Positions 46,907-55,355 of a stretch of DNA of 64,000 bases are shown here, one piece after another. The stretch comes from Rhizobium nepotum 39/7 (GTDB lineage Bacteria > Pseudomonadota > Alphaproteobacteria > Rhizobiales > Rhizobiaceae), in NCBI RefSeq assembly GCF_000949865.1, contig NZ_JWJH01000003.1:265785-329784 (forward strand). Reading direction: 5' to 3'. How positions within the stretch are numbered: position 1 is the stretch's first letter; each line of letters opens with the position of its first letter. The notes beneath the pieces are model-generated. The model was not told where the DNA came from, made no database searches, and saw only the letters and a list, made by a program, of their open reading frames with translations. Both the position numbers and the translations under genes were made by a program.

Positions 46907-47617
46907 ATGAGCCTTGCCCAGATAACCGTCAATTCCGATTCGTCGCACGAAGATCGTGCCCAGACCATTCGCGATACGCTACGCGACGCCATTGTCGACC
47001 GGCGGCTCGCACCGGGAACGAAATTGTCGGAATCGGAAGTGGGAACGCTGTTCGACGTCAGCCGCACGGTGGTGCGCGCCGCACTTCAGATGTTGGCCTA
47101 TGAAGGGCTGGTAAAGGCCGAGCGCAACCGCGGCGCTTTCGTCTCCAATCCGACACCGGATGAGGCGCGTCAGGTTTTCGCCTCGCGCCGGCTGATCGAA
47201 CCCGGCGTCCTGGACGCGGCAATCGAAAAGATCACGCCTGCGGCGGTGAAACAGCTGAGAGAGCATCTGCTTCAGGAAAGCCGCCACCAGCATGAGCGTG
47301 GTCCGAACGCCAGACGCGCGGAAATCAAGGCGTCGGGCGATTTCCACCTGATGCTGGCCTCGCTTGCCGGCAATGCCATTCTGGAAAAATTCATGGACGA
47401 GCTGGTCGCTCGCTCATCGCTGGTCATCGCGCTCTATGGGCGCTCGGGTGTTTCAAGCTGCGGCCATAACGATCATGCCGACCTGCTCGATGCGCTGGAG
47501 GCGAAGGATACAGCAAAGGGCCGCGCGCTGATGCTGCAGCATCTCGATCACATCGAGGCCGATCTCGACCTTCGCATGAAGGAAGGTCTGGCGCTGAAGG
47601 ATGCGCTGGCGCTTTGA
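46907..47617 (+). CDS. GntR-family regulator, FadR/FCD subfamily
   Basis: 236 residues: an N-terminal winged helix (TIRDTLRDAIVDRRLAPGTKLSESEVGTLFDVSRTVVRAALQMLAYEGLV) and a C-terminal FCD effector domain (FHLMLASLAGNAILEKFMDEL, SCGHNDHADLLDALEAKDTAKG with metal-type His residues). ATG at 46907 has AGGA 8 bases upstream. It converges on dadA after 45 bases. The target is unknown; amino-acid or carboxylic-acid catabolism is typical. Confidence 0.87.
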   Translation: MSLAQITVNSDSSHEDRAQTIRDTLRDAIVDRRLAPGTKLSESEVGTLFDVSRTVVRAALQMLAYEGLVKAERNRGAFVSNPTPDEARQVFASRRLIEPGVLDAAIEKITPAAVKQLREHLLQESRHQHERGPNARRAEIKASGDFHLMLASLAGNAILEKFMDELVARSSLVIALYGRSGVSSCGHNDHADLLDALEAKDTAKGRALMLQHLDHIEADLDLRMKEGLALKDALAL

Positions 47618-47662
47618 ACGGCTGCCCATCCCCTCGTGGGGGATCGGCATTTCTGCCGCGCC

Positions 47663-48919
47663 TCAGGCTGCGTAACGGCTGAGTGCCAGATCGTGTGTGT
47701 CTATCTCGGGCTTGTTCCCGCTGATGAGATCGGCGAGCACTCGGGCCGAGCCACAGGACATGGTCCAGCCAAGCGTGCCGTGGCCGGTGTTGAGATACAG
47801 ATTGCTGTAACGGGTAGCGCCGATGACCGGTGTTCCGTCCGGTGTCATCGGGCGCAGGCCGCACCAGAATTTCGCCTGTGTCTGGTCGCCCGCGCCACCG
47901 AACAGGTCTTCCACCGAATGGGCCAGCGTTTCTTTTCTCGCTTCGGGCAAGTCCTTGCTGAAACCGGCGATCTCCGCCATGCCGCCGGCGCGGATGCGCG
48001 AGCCGAGCCGGGTGATCGCCACCTTGAACGTTTCGTCCATGACGGTGGAAACCGGTGCGCGCTCCTCCTTCACGATCGGAACCGTAATGGAGTAACCCTT
48101 GACCGGATAAACCGGCAGGGTAAGGCCGAGCTGGCGCACGAATTGCGGAGAATAGCTGCCCAGTGCTGCCACGAAAATATCGGCCTCCACCAACCCTTTG
48201 GTGGTCTCCACGGCCTTGATGCGGCCCGCTTCGACGATGGGGCGCATGATGCCGGTATCGTAGATGAAGGTGACGCCCGCCTCTTGCGCCATACGCGCAA
48301 GTTCGGTGGTGAACATGAAGCAGTCGCCGGTCTCGTCGCCGGGCAGGCGCAGGCCGCCGACGATCTTTTCCTTGGCGGGGAAAAGGCCGGGTTCGATGGC
48401 GGCACAGCCATCACGGTCGAGAATCTCGAAAGGCACACCGCCCGCGGTCAGCACATCCACATCCTTGCCGATGGCATCGAACTGCTTCTGGGTGCGGAAC
48501 ACCTCCAGTGTGCCCTGCATGCGCTGGTCATATTCTATGCCGGTCTCGTCGCGCAGCGCCATCAGACAATCGCGGCTATATTCGGCGATGCGCACCATGC
48601 GGCTCTTGTTGGTGGCATAACGCGCCGATGTGCAATTGCGCAGCATCTGGCTCATCCAGCGCCACGCCGCCGGGTCGGCGGTCGGGCGAATGATGAGCGG
48701 TGCGTGTTTCATGAACAGCCATTTCATGGCCTTCATCGGGATACCGGGAGCAGCCCATGGTGAAGAATAGCCGGGGGAAACCTCACCCGCATTGGCGAAG
48801 CTGGTTTCCAGTGCTGCGGCCGGCTGGCGGTCGATCACCGTCACCTTGTGTCCGGCTTTGGCCAGATACCAAGCGGAGGTCACGCCGACGACGCCGGCTC
48901 CGAGGATAGTGACGTTCAT
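47663..48919 (-). CDS. dadA: D-amino acid dehydrogenase small subunit DadA
   Basis: FAD enzyme oxidising D-alanine and other D-amino acids to oxo-acids, feeding electrons to the respiratory chain. 418 residues with the Rossmann start [63 protein letters not shown], and [49 protein letters not shown], all DadA landmarks. It lies 7 bases downstream of the alanine racemase gene, forming the classic L-alanine degradation pair. Confidence 0.94.
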   Translation of the reverse strand: MNVTILGAGVVGVTSAWYLAKAGHKVTVIDRQPAAALETSFANAGEVSPGYSSPWAAPGIPMKAMKWLFMKHAPLIIRPTADPAAWRWMSQMLRNCTSARYATNKSRMVRIAEYSRDCLMALRDETGIEYDQRMQGTLEVFRTQKQFDAIGKDVDVLTAGGVPFEILDRDGCAAIEPGLFPAKEKIVGGLRLPGDETGDCFMFTTELARMAQEAGVTFIYDTGIMRPIVEAGRIKAVETTKGLVEADIFVAALGSYSPQFVRQLGLTLPVYPVKGYSITVPIVKEERAPVSTVMDETFKVAITRLGSRIRAGGMAEIAGFSKDLPEARKETLAHSVEDLFGGAGDQTQAKFWCGLRPMTPDGTPVIGATRYSNLYLNTGHGTLGWTMSCGSARVLADLISGNKPEIDTHDLALSRYAA

Positions 48920-48926
48920 GATCGTC

Positions 48927-50093
48927 TCACTTATGGCTGACAGATGTTGAAGCGGCGGCCGGGGTTTCGCCCGGTTGAATATAGGCGCGGCGGTAACGGC
49001 GTCCGAGGCCGGTCAGGATTTCATAGGCGATCGTGCCCGCATCGCCTGCAATGTCTTCCAGCGTCTGATCAGGCCCGATCATCTGCACGAGACTGCCCTG
49101 CGTCAATGTTCCCTGGGGCAGGGCGGATATGTCGAGAATGATGCTGTCCATCGAAACGCGTCCCGCGATCGGCAGGCGAACGCCATCGTACCATGCCGCG
49201 CCGCGATTGCTGAGCGCGCGCGGCAGGCCATCGGCGTAACCGGCGGCGATCGTCGCAAGGCTCGTCGGGCCGGGCGCTTCGAAGGAACCGCCGTAACCGA
49301 CCAGCGATCCGGCCGGAACCGTGCGGGTCTGGATGACGGCGATGTCCAGACGGACGACCGGCTTCATCGGATTTGGGCGGGCAACGGAGGGCGCGCCGCC
49401 ATAAAGAGCGATTCCGGGGCGCAGCAGGTGATTATGATAATCATTGCCCAGAAAGATGCCGCCGGAGTTGGAAAAACAGACGGGCACGTGAGGAAAGGCG
49501 ATGGCGGCCTTTCGCATCACGGAGAGCTGCGCGGCATTGGAGAGGTGATCCGGCTCATCGGCGCAGGCGAGGTGGCTCATCACGAAAGCGATATCGATAC
49601 CATCAAGCAATTGCGGCCGGGAGGCGAGGACTTCAAGCTCTTCGGGTGAGAGGCCAAGGCGGCACATGCCGGTATCGATCTGCACTGCGGCGGTGAGCGG
49701 CTTGCCGAGCTTTTTGGCATGGGCCGCCCATTGTGCGATCTGTTCGAGCGAATTCAGAACTGGCGTGACGGCCATGGCGGCGCAGGAGGTTTCGTTGCCG
49801 GGCTGAAGACCGTTGAGCACGAAAATATTCGCTTTGGCGGAAAGACGGACCCGGAGCGCCAGCGCCTCATCGATATGGGCGACAAAGAAATTGCGGCAGC
49901 CTGCATCGAACAGCACCTGCGAGACGATATCGGCGCCGAGGCCGTATGCATCGGCCTTGACGACGGCTGCTGTCTGCGAGGCAGGGGCCATGGCCGCAAG
50001 CGCCAGATAATTGTCGCGCAATGCGCCAAGATCGATGGTCAGATGGCCGCTTGCACCACCGGCTGCCTGCTGGCGGCTGATCTGCATGTCCAT
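48927..50093 (-). CDS. dadX: Catabolic alanine racemase
   Basis: PLP racemase converting L- to D-alanine for DadA. 388 residues; PLP lysine in [13 protein letters not shown] (Lys46), [31 protein letters not shown] and the final [20 protein letters not shown] are the alanine racemase signatures. The dadX-dadA arrangement with a divergent Lrp gene indicates the catabolic rather than the biosynthetic enzyme. An alternative Met at residue 3 is possible. Confidence 0.92.
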   Translation of the reverse strand: MDMQISRQQAAGGASGHLTIDLGALRDNYLALAAMAPASQTAAVVKADAYGLGADIVSQVLFDAGCRNFFVAHIDEALALRVRLSAKANIFVLNGLQPGNETSCAAMAVTPVLNSLEQIAQWAAHAKKLGKPLTAAVQIDTGMCRLGLSPEELEVLASRPQLLDGIDIAFVMSHLACADEPDHLSNAAQLSVMRKAAIAFPHVPVCFSNSGGIFLGNDYHNHLLRPGIALYGGAPSVARPNPMKPVVRLDIAVIQTRTVPAGSLVGYGGSFEAPGPTSLATIAAGYADGLPRALSNRGAAWYDGVRLPIAGRVSMDSIILDISALPQGTLTQGSLVQMIGPDQTLEDIAGDAGTIAYEILTGLGRRYRRAYIQPGETPAAASTSVSHK

Positions 50094-50220
50094 GGTCGTT
50101 CGCCCTCATTTTTATCATATGAGAGTATTGCAACGATTATCGAATTTCTTGGCTATTGTTCGAAGAAAATGCGATAAAATTCCAACCTACGCAACTTTCA
50201 TTGCTCTATTGGAATTTTCT

Positions 50221-50679
50221 ATGTCGTCACTCGATGCAACCGACCGCCATATCATCCGCCTGCTTCGGCTCAATGCCCGCATCAGCAATACGAAGCTTGC
50301 CGCAGAAGTCGGGCTTTCGGCATCTGCCTGCCTTCGCCGGGTCGATATTCTGGAGCGGGAAGGTATCATCCGGGGCTATACGGCGCTGACCAGCGGTCTT
50401 GCGGGCGGGGAGGTGATCTCGGTCATCGTGCAGATCACGCTCGACCGCCAGACCGAGGATTTCCTCAACCGTTTCGAGAATGCGGTACGGCGTTATCCGG
50501 AAATTCGCGAATGTTACCTGATGACGGGCGGCTCGGATTATTTCCTGCGATGTGAAGCGGAAAGTGCGGGCGATTTTGAGCGTATCCACAAGGAGATTTT
50601 GTCGAAGCTGCCGGGGGTTTCGCGGATTCATTCGAGTTTTGCGATCCGGAATGTGTTGGCGACGGCGAAGGTGAAGTGA
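50221..50679 (+). CDS. Lrp/AsnC-family regulator, probable activator of dadXA
   Basis: 152 residues: an AsnC helix-turn-helix (LDATDRHIIRLLRLNARISNTKLAAEVGLSASACLRRVDILEREGII) and a RAM ligand-binding domain (YLMTGGSDYFLRCEAESAGDFERIHKEILSKLPGVSRIHSSFAIRNVL). Divergent from dadXA with 127 bases between, the usual position of the DadR/Lrp regulator that senses alanine. ATG at 50221 gives the standard length; the upstream frame overlaps dadX. Confidence 0.9.
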   Translation: MSSLDATDRHIIRLLRLNARISNTKLAAEVGLSASACLRRVDILEREGIIRGYTALTSGLAGGEVISVIVQITLDRQTEDFLNRFENAVRRYPEIRECYLMTGGSDYFLRCEAESAGDFERIHKEILSKLPGVSRIHSSFAIRNVLATAKVK

Positions 50680-50693
50680 AGGTGCGCGTGGAG

Positions 50694-50748
50694 TGTGGGG
50701 CCACCCCCTCTGTCCTGCCGGACATCTCCCCCTCAAGGGGGGAGATCG
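50694..50748. repeat. Rhizobial intergenic mosaic repeat, copy 1
   Basis: About 55 bases containing CTGTCCTGCCGGACATCTCC and a C/G-rich palindrome (CTCCCCCTC...GGGGGAG type). A second copy in inverted orientation lies at 50830-50884. These elements are widespread between genes in Rhizobium/Agrobacterium genomes. Confidence 0.85.
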
Positions 50749-50829
50749 GGTGAGGCTTTCGCTCGGTTCCACGCAACCGTCTCACTACTGTTACCGTGGC
50801 TTACTGAATATGGTGAGCAGACCACTTGT

Positions 50830-50884
50830 CGATCTCCCCCTTGAGGGGGAGATGTCCGGCAGGACAGAGGGGGGTGAGCCCCAC
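50830..50884. repeat. Rhizobial intergenic mosaic repeat, copy 2 (inverted)
   Basis: Near-exact reverse complement of the repeat at 50694-50748, separated from it by about 80 bases, so the pair can form a very long hairpin. It lies between the Lrp gene and the end of the thi operon, possibly acting as a bidirectional terminator. Confidence 0.85.
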
Positions 50885-50900
50885 GCTCTGCGTCTCGACC

Positions 50901-51698
50901 TCACCCCCACCACCGATAAAAATGATGCACCGGCCCCCGACCCTGACCCACGGCAAGGCCCCGACCAGCTTCCAGCGCCCTATTCAGATACTCCTTCGCA
51001 AGACCCACCGCCTCCGCCAAGTCATGCCCCATAGCGAGGTAGGCGGTAATCGCCGCCGCCAGCGTGCAGCCGGTGCCGTGGTCGTTTTTCGTGTCCACCC
51101 TTGGCGCGGAAAGCGCCTGCATGGTGCCGTTCGCGAAGAGATAATCCGTGCTTTGCGGCCCGTCGCCATGGCCGCCCTTGATGAGCACGGCTTTTGCGCC
51201 CGCCATCAGGATCATCTCGGCCTGGTGGGCGATGTCTTTTTCCGTCGTCGCGACTGGCGTACCGGTCAGAAGTGCCGCCTCGGGCAGGTTCGGCGTCACG
51301 ATGGCGGCGAGCGGCAGCAGGTCGCGCCGCAACGTCACGATGGCGTCCTCATGCAGCAACCGGTCGCCGGAGGTCGCGACCATAACCGGGTCGAGCACCA
51401 CCGGTTGTTGTTGCTGCGGAAGCCGCGCGGCGATGGCGGCAATGGTTTCGATCCGCGAGACCATGCCGATCTTCACCGCATTGACGGCGAGATCGGAAAA
51501 AACCGCGTCCATCTGCGCGACGATGGTGGCAACGGAAATATCCTCCACCGCCGTTACGCCTTTGGTGTTCTGGGCGGTGATGGCGGTGATGACGCTTGCG
51601 GCATAGGCGCCGAGCGCCGAGAAGGTTTTGATGTCGGCCTGAATGCCAGCACCGCCGCCGCTATCGGAGCCGGCAATGGTTAATGCAATGGCTGTCAT
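50901..51698 (-). CDS. thiD: Hydroxymethylpyrimidine/phosphomethylpyrimidine kinase ThiD
   Basis: Phosphorylates HMP to HMP-P and HMP-PP for thiamine synthesis. 265 residues with ribokinase-fold motifs: IAGSDSGGGAGIQADIKTFSALG, ITAQNTKGV, LDPVMVATSGDRLL, TPNLPEAALLTG, and the anion-hole DTKNDHGTGCTLAAAITAYLA. ATG overlaps the thiE stop by four bases. It is last gene of the riboswitch-controlled operon, ending near intergenic repeats. Confidence 0.95.
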   Translation of the reverse strand: MTAIALTIAGSDSGGGAGIQADIKTFSALGAYAASVITAITAQNTKGVTAVEDISVATIVAQMDAVFSDLAVNAVKIGMVSRIETIAAIAARLPQQQQPVVLDPVMVATSGDRLLHEDAIVTLRRDLLPLAAIVTPNLPEAALLTGTPVATTEKDIAHQAEMILMAGAKAVLIKGGHGDGPQSTDYLFANGTMQALSAPRVDTKNDHGTGCTLAAAITAYLAMGHDLAEAVGLAKEYLNRALEAGRGLAVGQGRGPVHHFYRWWG

Positions 51699-52357
51699 GG
51701 CTGCCTCGCTTTCAGCGCAGTGTCGATTGCAGCGCGGAAGTCCCTGGTTGCACTGGCAATATCGCCTGCGCGGAAGATGGCGGAAATGACCGCGACGCCA
51801 TCCGCGCCGGCGGTGATGACGGATGGCACGCGCGCAAGATCGATGCCGGCGATGGCGCCCACCGGCATTTCCGGCCGCCACTCCCGCAAAAGATCACGCA
51901 GCAGCGTAAAACCGTCGATACCGACCGGCTTGTCGGGGTTGACCTTGGATACGGTCTCGAACACGCCGCCGATGCAGGCGTAATCGGCGGGCATTGCCGC
52001 CGCCCGTTCGGCATCGGTCCGGTTCTTGACGGTGAGGCCGATAATCGCCTTTTCGCCGAGGATGCGTCTGGCGGTTTCGGCATCCATATCATCAGCGCCG
52101 AGATGCACCCCGTCCGCTCCGGAGGCGAGTGCGACATCCACCCGGTCATTGATGACCAACGGCACGCCGGTACCGGCAATGGCCTCATGAATGGCGCGGG
52201 CGTTTTCGATCATCTCCCGAGTTGAAGCGTGTTTGTCGCGATATTGCAGGATGGTCGCGCCATTGAGCGCGGCCGCCAGAGCAAGCTCGGCCAGGGGCGC
52301 GACATCGCCGAGGCTCGCATCGACCAGCGCGTTGAGGCGGTAATCAACCTTGTTCAT
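51695..52357 (-). CDS. thiE: Thiamine-phosphate synthase ThiE
   Basis: Joins HMP-PP and THZ-P to thiamine phosphate. 220 residues, TIM barrel: TILQYRDKHASTREMIENA, LVINDRVDVALASGADGVHLGADD, ILGEKAIIGLTVKNR, ADYACIGGVFETVSK and AGADGVAVISAIF. ATG at 52357 has GAGGATC and overlaps the thiM 3' end by 14 bases; the five-codon longer frame is less likely. It partners ThiM and ThiD encoded beside it. Confidence 0.94.
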   Translation of the reverse strand: MNKVDYRLNALVDASLGDVAPLAELALAAALNGATILQYRDKHASTREMIENARAIHEAIAGTGVPLVINDRVDVALASGADGVHLGADDMDAETARRILGEKAIIGLTVKNRTDAERAAAMPADYACIGGVFETVSKVNPDKPVGIDGFTLLRDLLREWRPEMPVGAIAGIDLARVPSVITAGADGVAVISAIFRAGDIASATRDFRAAIDTALKARQP

Positions 52358-53090
52358 GCTCGATCCTCGCATGGTTTATGATGTCTTCGCCGGAAATTTC
52401 GGAAAGCACGTCCAGAAACGCCGCTTCGAATGTGCCGGGGCCTTTTGCGTGTCTCGCGGCCAATTCGGCGGAAACGCCGGTGACGGCAAGTGCCGCAGCC
52501 GCAGCCGTCAGCGCATCTTTTTCCACCGCCATGAAAGCGGCGATGACACCGCCCGAAAGGCAACCCGTGCCGGTCACTTTCGCCATCCACGGGTGGCCAT
52601 TGACGATCCTGATGTCACGGGTGGCATCGCGCAGGTGATCGACCGGCCCCGTCTCAATCCTGACCGCGTTCGGAACATCACCGATCAGGTTCATTTCGGC
52701 GCTGTTGCCGCGCACGATGGTGGGGCGAAATGCGATCAGTTCGCGCGCAAATGCCAGCCGCGAGGGAGAATAATCGCAATGCACGGGATCCAGAATCCAC
52801 GGCTTGCCCGCCGCGCGGGCGATCTCGGCGGCAAACCGTATGACTTTGCGCCGGTCGGCATCGAGTGTGCCAAGATTGATCGTCAGCGCATCGGCTTTCG
52901 TGACGAAAGCGCCGATTTCCTCGAGCGAGGTGGTCATCGAGGGAATGCCGCCGACGACGGTGATGCCGTCGGCGGTGAATTTCTGCACCACGGTGTTCAT
53001 CAGGCAATGCACACGCGGGCGTGTCTGCCTCACTCTTTCGAGAATCTCGGCGGCCTTTGCCGCTGTCGGAAAACCGTTTGTCATGATCAT
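52344..53090 (-). CDS. thiM: Hydroxyethylthiazole kinase ThiM
   Basis: Salvage enzyme phosphorylating the thiazole moiety (THZ). 248 residues, ribokinase-like: VHCLMNTVVQKFTADGITVVGGIPSM, LTINLGTLDADR, WILDPVHCDYSPSR, RGNSAEM, and the catalytic TGTGCLSGGVIAAFMAV (Cys of the GTGC loop). ATGA overlap with the preceding binding-protein gene. The operon therefore salvages both thiamine halves rather than making the thiazole de novo. Confidence 0.94.
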   Translation of the reverse strand: MIMTNGFPTAAKAAEILERVRQTRPRVHCLMNTVVQKFTADGITVVGGIPSMTTSLEEIGAFVTKADALTINLGTLDADRRKVIRFAAEIARAAGKPWILDPVHCDYSPSRLAFARELIAFRPTIVRGNSAEMNLIGDVPNAVRIETGPVDHLRDATRDIRIVNGHPWMAKVTGTGCLSGGVIAAFMAVEKDALTAAAAALAVTGVSAELAARHAKGPGTFEAAFLDVLSEISGEDIINHARIEHEQG

Positions 53091-54031
53091 TGCAGCTCCA
53101 CGGCGATGTCTTCCGCTGCCGGCGCCTGCTTGATCAGCTGCATGTCCCGCATGAATTCGCCGAAGCGGGTGTAGCGGGCGCGGTCCAGTGCGGCCGGGCG
53201 CTTGGCGAAACGCGGCAGCGTGTCGAAAAAGGCCTGTTTGTTCAGTGCATCGTCAAGGTTCGGATAGGCCTTGATGAAAAGCTGCCACGCCTCCTGCGGG
53301 TGGTTGGTGATGAAGATCGCGGCCTGCTCGACGGCGGAGAGGAAACGCGGCAGGCGATTGTCTTTGGCGAGATCACGGTGGGTGACGAAGATCAGTTCGT
53401 CATAGGCAGGCACGCCATGCTCCTCCGGGAAGAAGGAGCGGCCCTCGTGACCCTCGAGCTTCATCTGCGTCAGTTCGAAATTGCGGAAGCCGCCAAGTGT
53501 GGCATCCACCTTGCCCGCGATCAGGGAAGGCGAGAGCGAAAAGTTGACGTTGACCAGTTCCACATCGTCCTTCGTCAACCCGTCCTTTTCCAACATGCGC
53601 TTCAGCATCGCATCCTCGAAACCGGACACGGAGAAACCGACCTTCTTGCCCTTCAGGTCCTTCAGGCTCTTGATCGGTCCGTCAGCCAGAACGGTGACGG
53701 TGTTGAGAGGGGTTTCGACCAGCGTGCCGAAACGGACGAGCGGCAGCCCGGCTTCGTGATCGAGATAAAGGTTCGGCTGGTAATGGACGCCAATATCGGC
53801 CTGTTTTGCCGAGACGAGGCGCGGCACGGCGGATGGGTCTGCGGGCGGAACCAGTTCAACCTCCAGCCCCGCATCTGCGAACAGGCCTCGTTCTTTTGCG
53901 ATCACCATCGGCGCGTGATCCGGGTTCACGAACCATTCCAGCAACACGGTAAGCTTGTCGGCCGCCTGAGATTGCACGGGCGCGAGCACGCTTGCTGCCG
54001 CGACGACGAGGGAAAGAAGAGTTCGTTTCAT
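53087..54031 (-). CDS. thiY: Pyrimidine-precursor ABC transporter binding protein (ThiY-like, NMT1/THI5 fold)
   Basis: 314 residues with a signal peptide (LLSLVVAAASVLAPVQSQA) and the NMT1/THI5-like domain: LTVLLEWFVNPDHAPMVIAKERGLFADAGLEVELVPPADPS, LKGKKVGFSVSGFEDAMLKRML. Family members bind formylaminopyrimidine or HMP. ATG at 54031 overlaps the permease stop (ATGA). In a TPP-riboswitch operon beside thiM/E/D, delivery of a thiamine pyrimidine precursor is the likely role. Confidence 0.88.
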   Translation of the reverse strand: MKRTLLSLVVAAASVLAPVQSQAADKLTVLLEWFVNPDHAPMVIAKERGLFADAGLEVELVPPADPSAVPRLVSAKQADIGVHYQPNLYLDHEAGLPLVRFGTLVETPLNTVTVLADGPIKSLKDLKGKKVGFSVSGFEDAMLKRMLEKDGLTKDDVELVNVNFSLSPSLIAGKVDATLGGFRNFELTQMKLEGHEGRSFFPEEHGVPAYDELIFVTHRDLAKDNRLPRFLSAVEQAAIFITNHPQEAWQLFIKAYPNLDDALNKQAFFDTLPRFAKRPAALDRARYTRFGEFMRDMQLIKQAPAAEDIAVELQ

Positions 54032-54813
54032 GGTGCCGAAAGTCTCCGCAAATATTTGAAAGGAATGAAATGTTCTGTTTCTTTGGCCCATGGGGCCAGA
54101 TTGGCTGTCGCCCGGTCGACGATAAGCCGCAGCAGCACCGCCATGACGGCAAGAATGGCCATGGCGGCAAACATCGTGTCGGTCTGCATGCGGGCATTGG
54201 ACTGGATCATGACGAAACCGAGCCCAGCCGACGCGCCAACCCATTCGCCGATGACCGCGCCAAGCGGGGCGAGTGGCGCTGCCACTCTCAGCCCGGAAAT
54301 GAGCGAGGGAAGCGCTAGCGGCACACGCAGCCGGGTGAGAATCTGCCAGTGGCTCGCCTCTGTCAGCGAGGCGGCGTCGAGGATGGCGCGATCCGTGCGG
54401 TTGAGACCATCAGTGAAGGCGGAGGCGACGGGAAAGAAGATGATGATCGCCGTCATGACCACTTTCGAGGCCATGCCGAAGCCGAACCAGAGGACGAGGA
54501 TAGGGGCCAGCACGAAGACCGGAAACGCCTGCAATACGAGAACCATGGGCCAGACGAGGCGGCCGAGACGCGGGATGGCCGCGATCGTGAAGGCAACGAG
54601 AAGACCGGCGACGATGCCTGCCGCAAGCCCGACGGCCATTTCACCTGATGTCACCATGGCTTGTCCGAACAGGAAGGCCGGCTGCCGTAGAAATGCGGCG
54701 GCGACATCGGCCGGCGAGGGCAGGATATAGCGGGGCGGCGCAAACAGCCATGTCCCTGTCTGCCAGAGAATGAGCAGAAGCAAGACGCCGTTCAGCGCAT
54801 GGGAGGGACGCAT
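54028..54813 (-). CDS. thiX: Pyrimidine-precursor ABC transporter permease (ThiX-like)
   Basis: 261 residues, about six helices, EAA-type loop DAASLTEASHWQILTRLRVPLALPSLISGLRVA of the SsuC/TauC permease group. First gene after the TPP riboswitch; GAGG is upstream of ATG. Partner of the ThiY-like protein. No ATPase (ThiZ) gene is present in the operon within the window; one must be supplied from elsewhere or has been lost. Confidence 0.87.
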   Translation of the reverse strand: MRPSHALNGVLLLLILWQTGTWLFAPPRYILPSPADVAAAFLRQPAFLFGQAMVTSGEMAVGLAAGIVAGLLVAFTIAAIPRLGRLVWPMVLVLQAFPVFVLAPILVLWFGFGMASKVVMTAIIIFFPVASAFTDGLNRTDRAILDAASLTEASHWQILTRLRVPLALPSLISGLRVAAPLAPLGAVIGEWVGASAGLGFVMIQSNARMQTDTMFAAMAILAVMAVLLRLIVDRATANLAPWAKETEHFIPFKYLRRLSAP

Positions 54814-54952
54814 GGGCCGGACCTCAGACGCAACCGCACCGTTTACGAAGGGAAGGATGTTTCAGCATCATCGTTCGGTCTCCAGCTGTGACTATCACGG
54901 AGATCCGGGCAAAGCGGAGAAGAGAAAGGGCAGCAGCTGACTAGCGCGACAG

Positions 54953-55040
54953 TTTCCGTTCCTACGCCGGCATGACCCGGATCAGGTAGATAAGGGTTCG
55001 GCGCAATGCCGTCTCAGTGCCGCAGCACACCCCTCGGAAG
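54953..55040 (-). ncRNA. TPP riboswitch (THI element)
   Basis: Read on the minus strand: P1 arm CTTCCG, then GGGGTG, CTGAGA (55012-55017), ACCCTTATCTACCTGATC, GGGTCATGCCGGCGTAGGAA and the closing P1 arm CGGAA. All conserved aptamer blocks of the thiamine pyrophosphate riboswitch are present in order. About 140 bases of leader follow before thiX, holding the expression platform. TPP binding should lower expression of thiXYMED. Confidence 0.97.
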
Positions 55041-55047
55041 AGTTGAT

Positions 55048-55076
55048 TTCTTAGGAGAATTCAAAACTCATGTCAA
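55048..55076 (-). promoter_or_regulatory. Possible sigma-70 promoter driving the thi operon
   Basis: On the minus strand, a perfect -35 TTGACA (55076-55071) is followed after exactly 17 bases by TAAGAA (55053-55048), a weak -10. Initiation would fall just before the riboswitch P1. It overlaps the start of the small ORF at 55070, at the edge of the integrated element. Confidence 0.5.
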
Positions 55077-55351
55077 ATGTTCTTCTTCAAATGTTTCTAT
55101 CCAAGCCGCCAATTGGAGAAATTGCTAATGAAATTGCTAATAAGTCTGACAGAGGGATTAAATCAAAAGCAAAATATCAGTCGAACTATAAGTTATTTTC
55201 AAAATATATCTCTCTATGTGACTTGTTTTTAAAACGAAATGAAAGTAAAAAATCCAGCTTTATCAAATTTATAGTTGACGAATATTCGCGATCTCGATAT
55301 TGTTGTCACAACCGAAGGAGGTTTCTTACAGTTACATTGATGAGGTTTTAG
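55070..55351 (+). CDS. Small AT-rich hypothetical ORF before the integrase
   Basis: 93 residues, Lys/Ser-rich (IANEIANKSDRGIKSKAKYQ), with no domain recognised. GGAG is about 13 bases before ATG, rather far. It ends four bases before the integrase start. It may be real, or a remnant created at the integration junction; a thi-directed promoter overlaps its start. Confidence 0.3.
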   Translation: MSNVLLQMFLSKPPIGEIANEIANKSDRGIKSKAKYQSNYKLFSKYISLCDLFLKRNESKKSSFIKFIVDEYSRSRYCCHNRRRFLTVTLMRF

Positions 55352-55355
55352 TTCC

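Noticed and set aside
47628..47644. Short ATCCCC/GGGGAT stem between the GntR and dadA genes as terminator
   Set aside because: Stem of only six pairs without T-tract; too weak to support.
47636..48763. 375-codon plus-strand frame over dadA
   Set aside because: Shadow of dadA, which has full family motifs on the other strand.
54940..55070. tRNA gene as attachment site of the island
   Set aside because: No cloverleaf or T-loop sequence; the conserved blocks belong to the TPP riboswitch.
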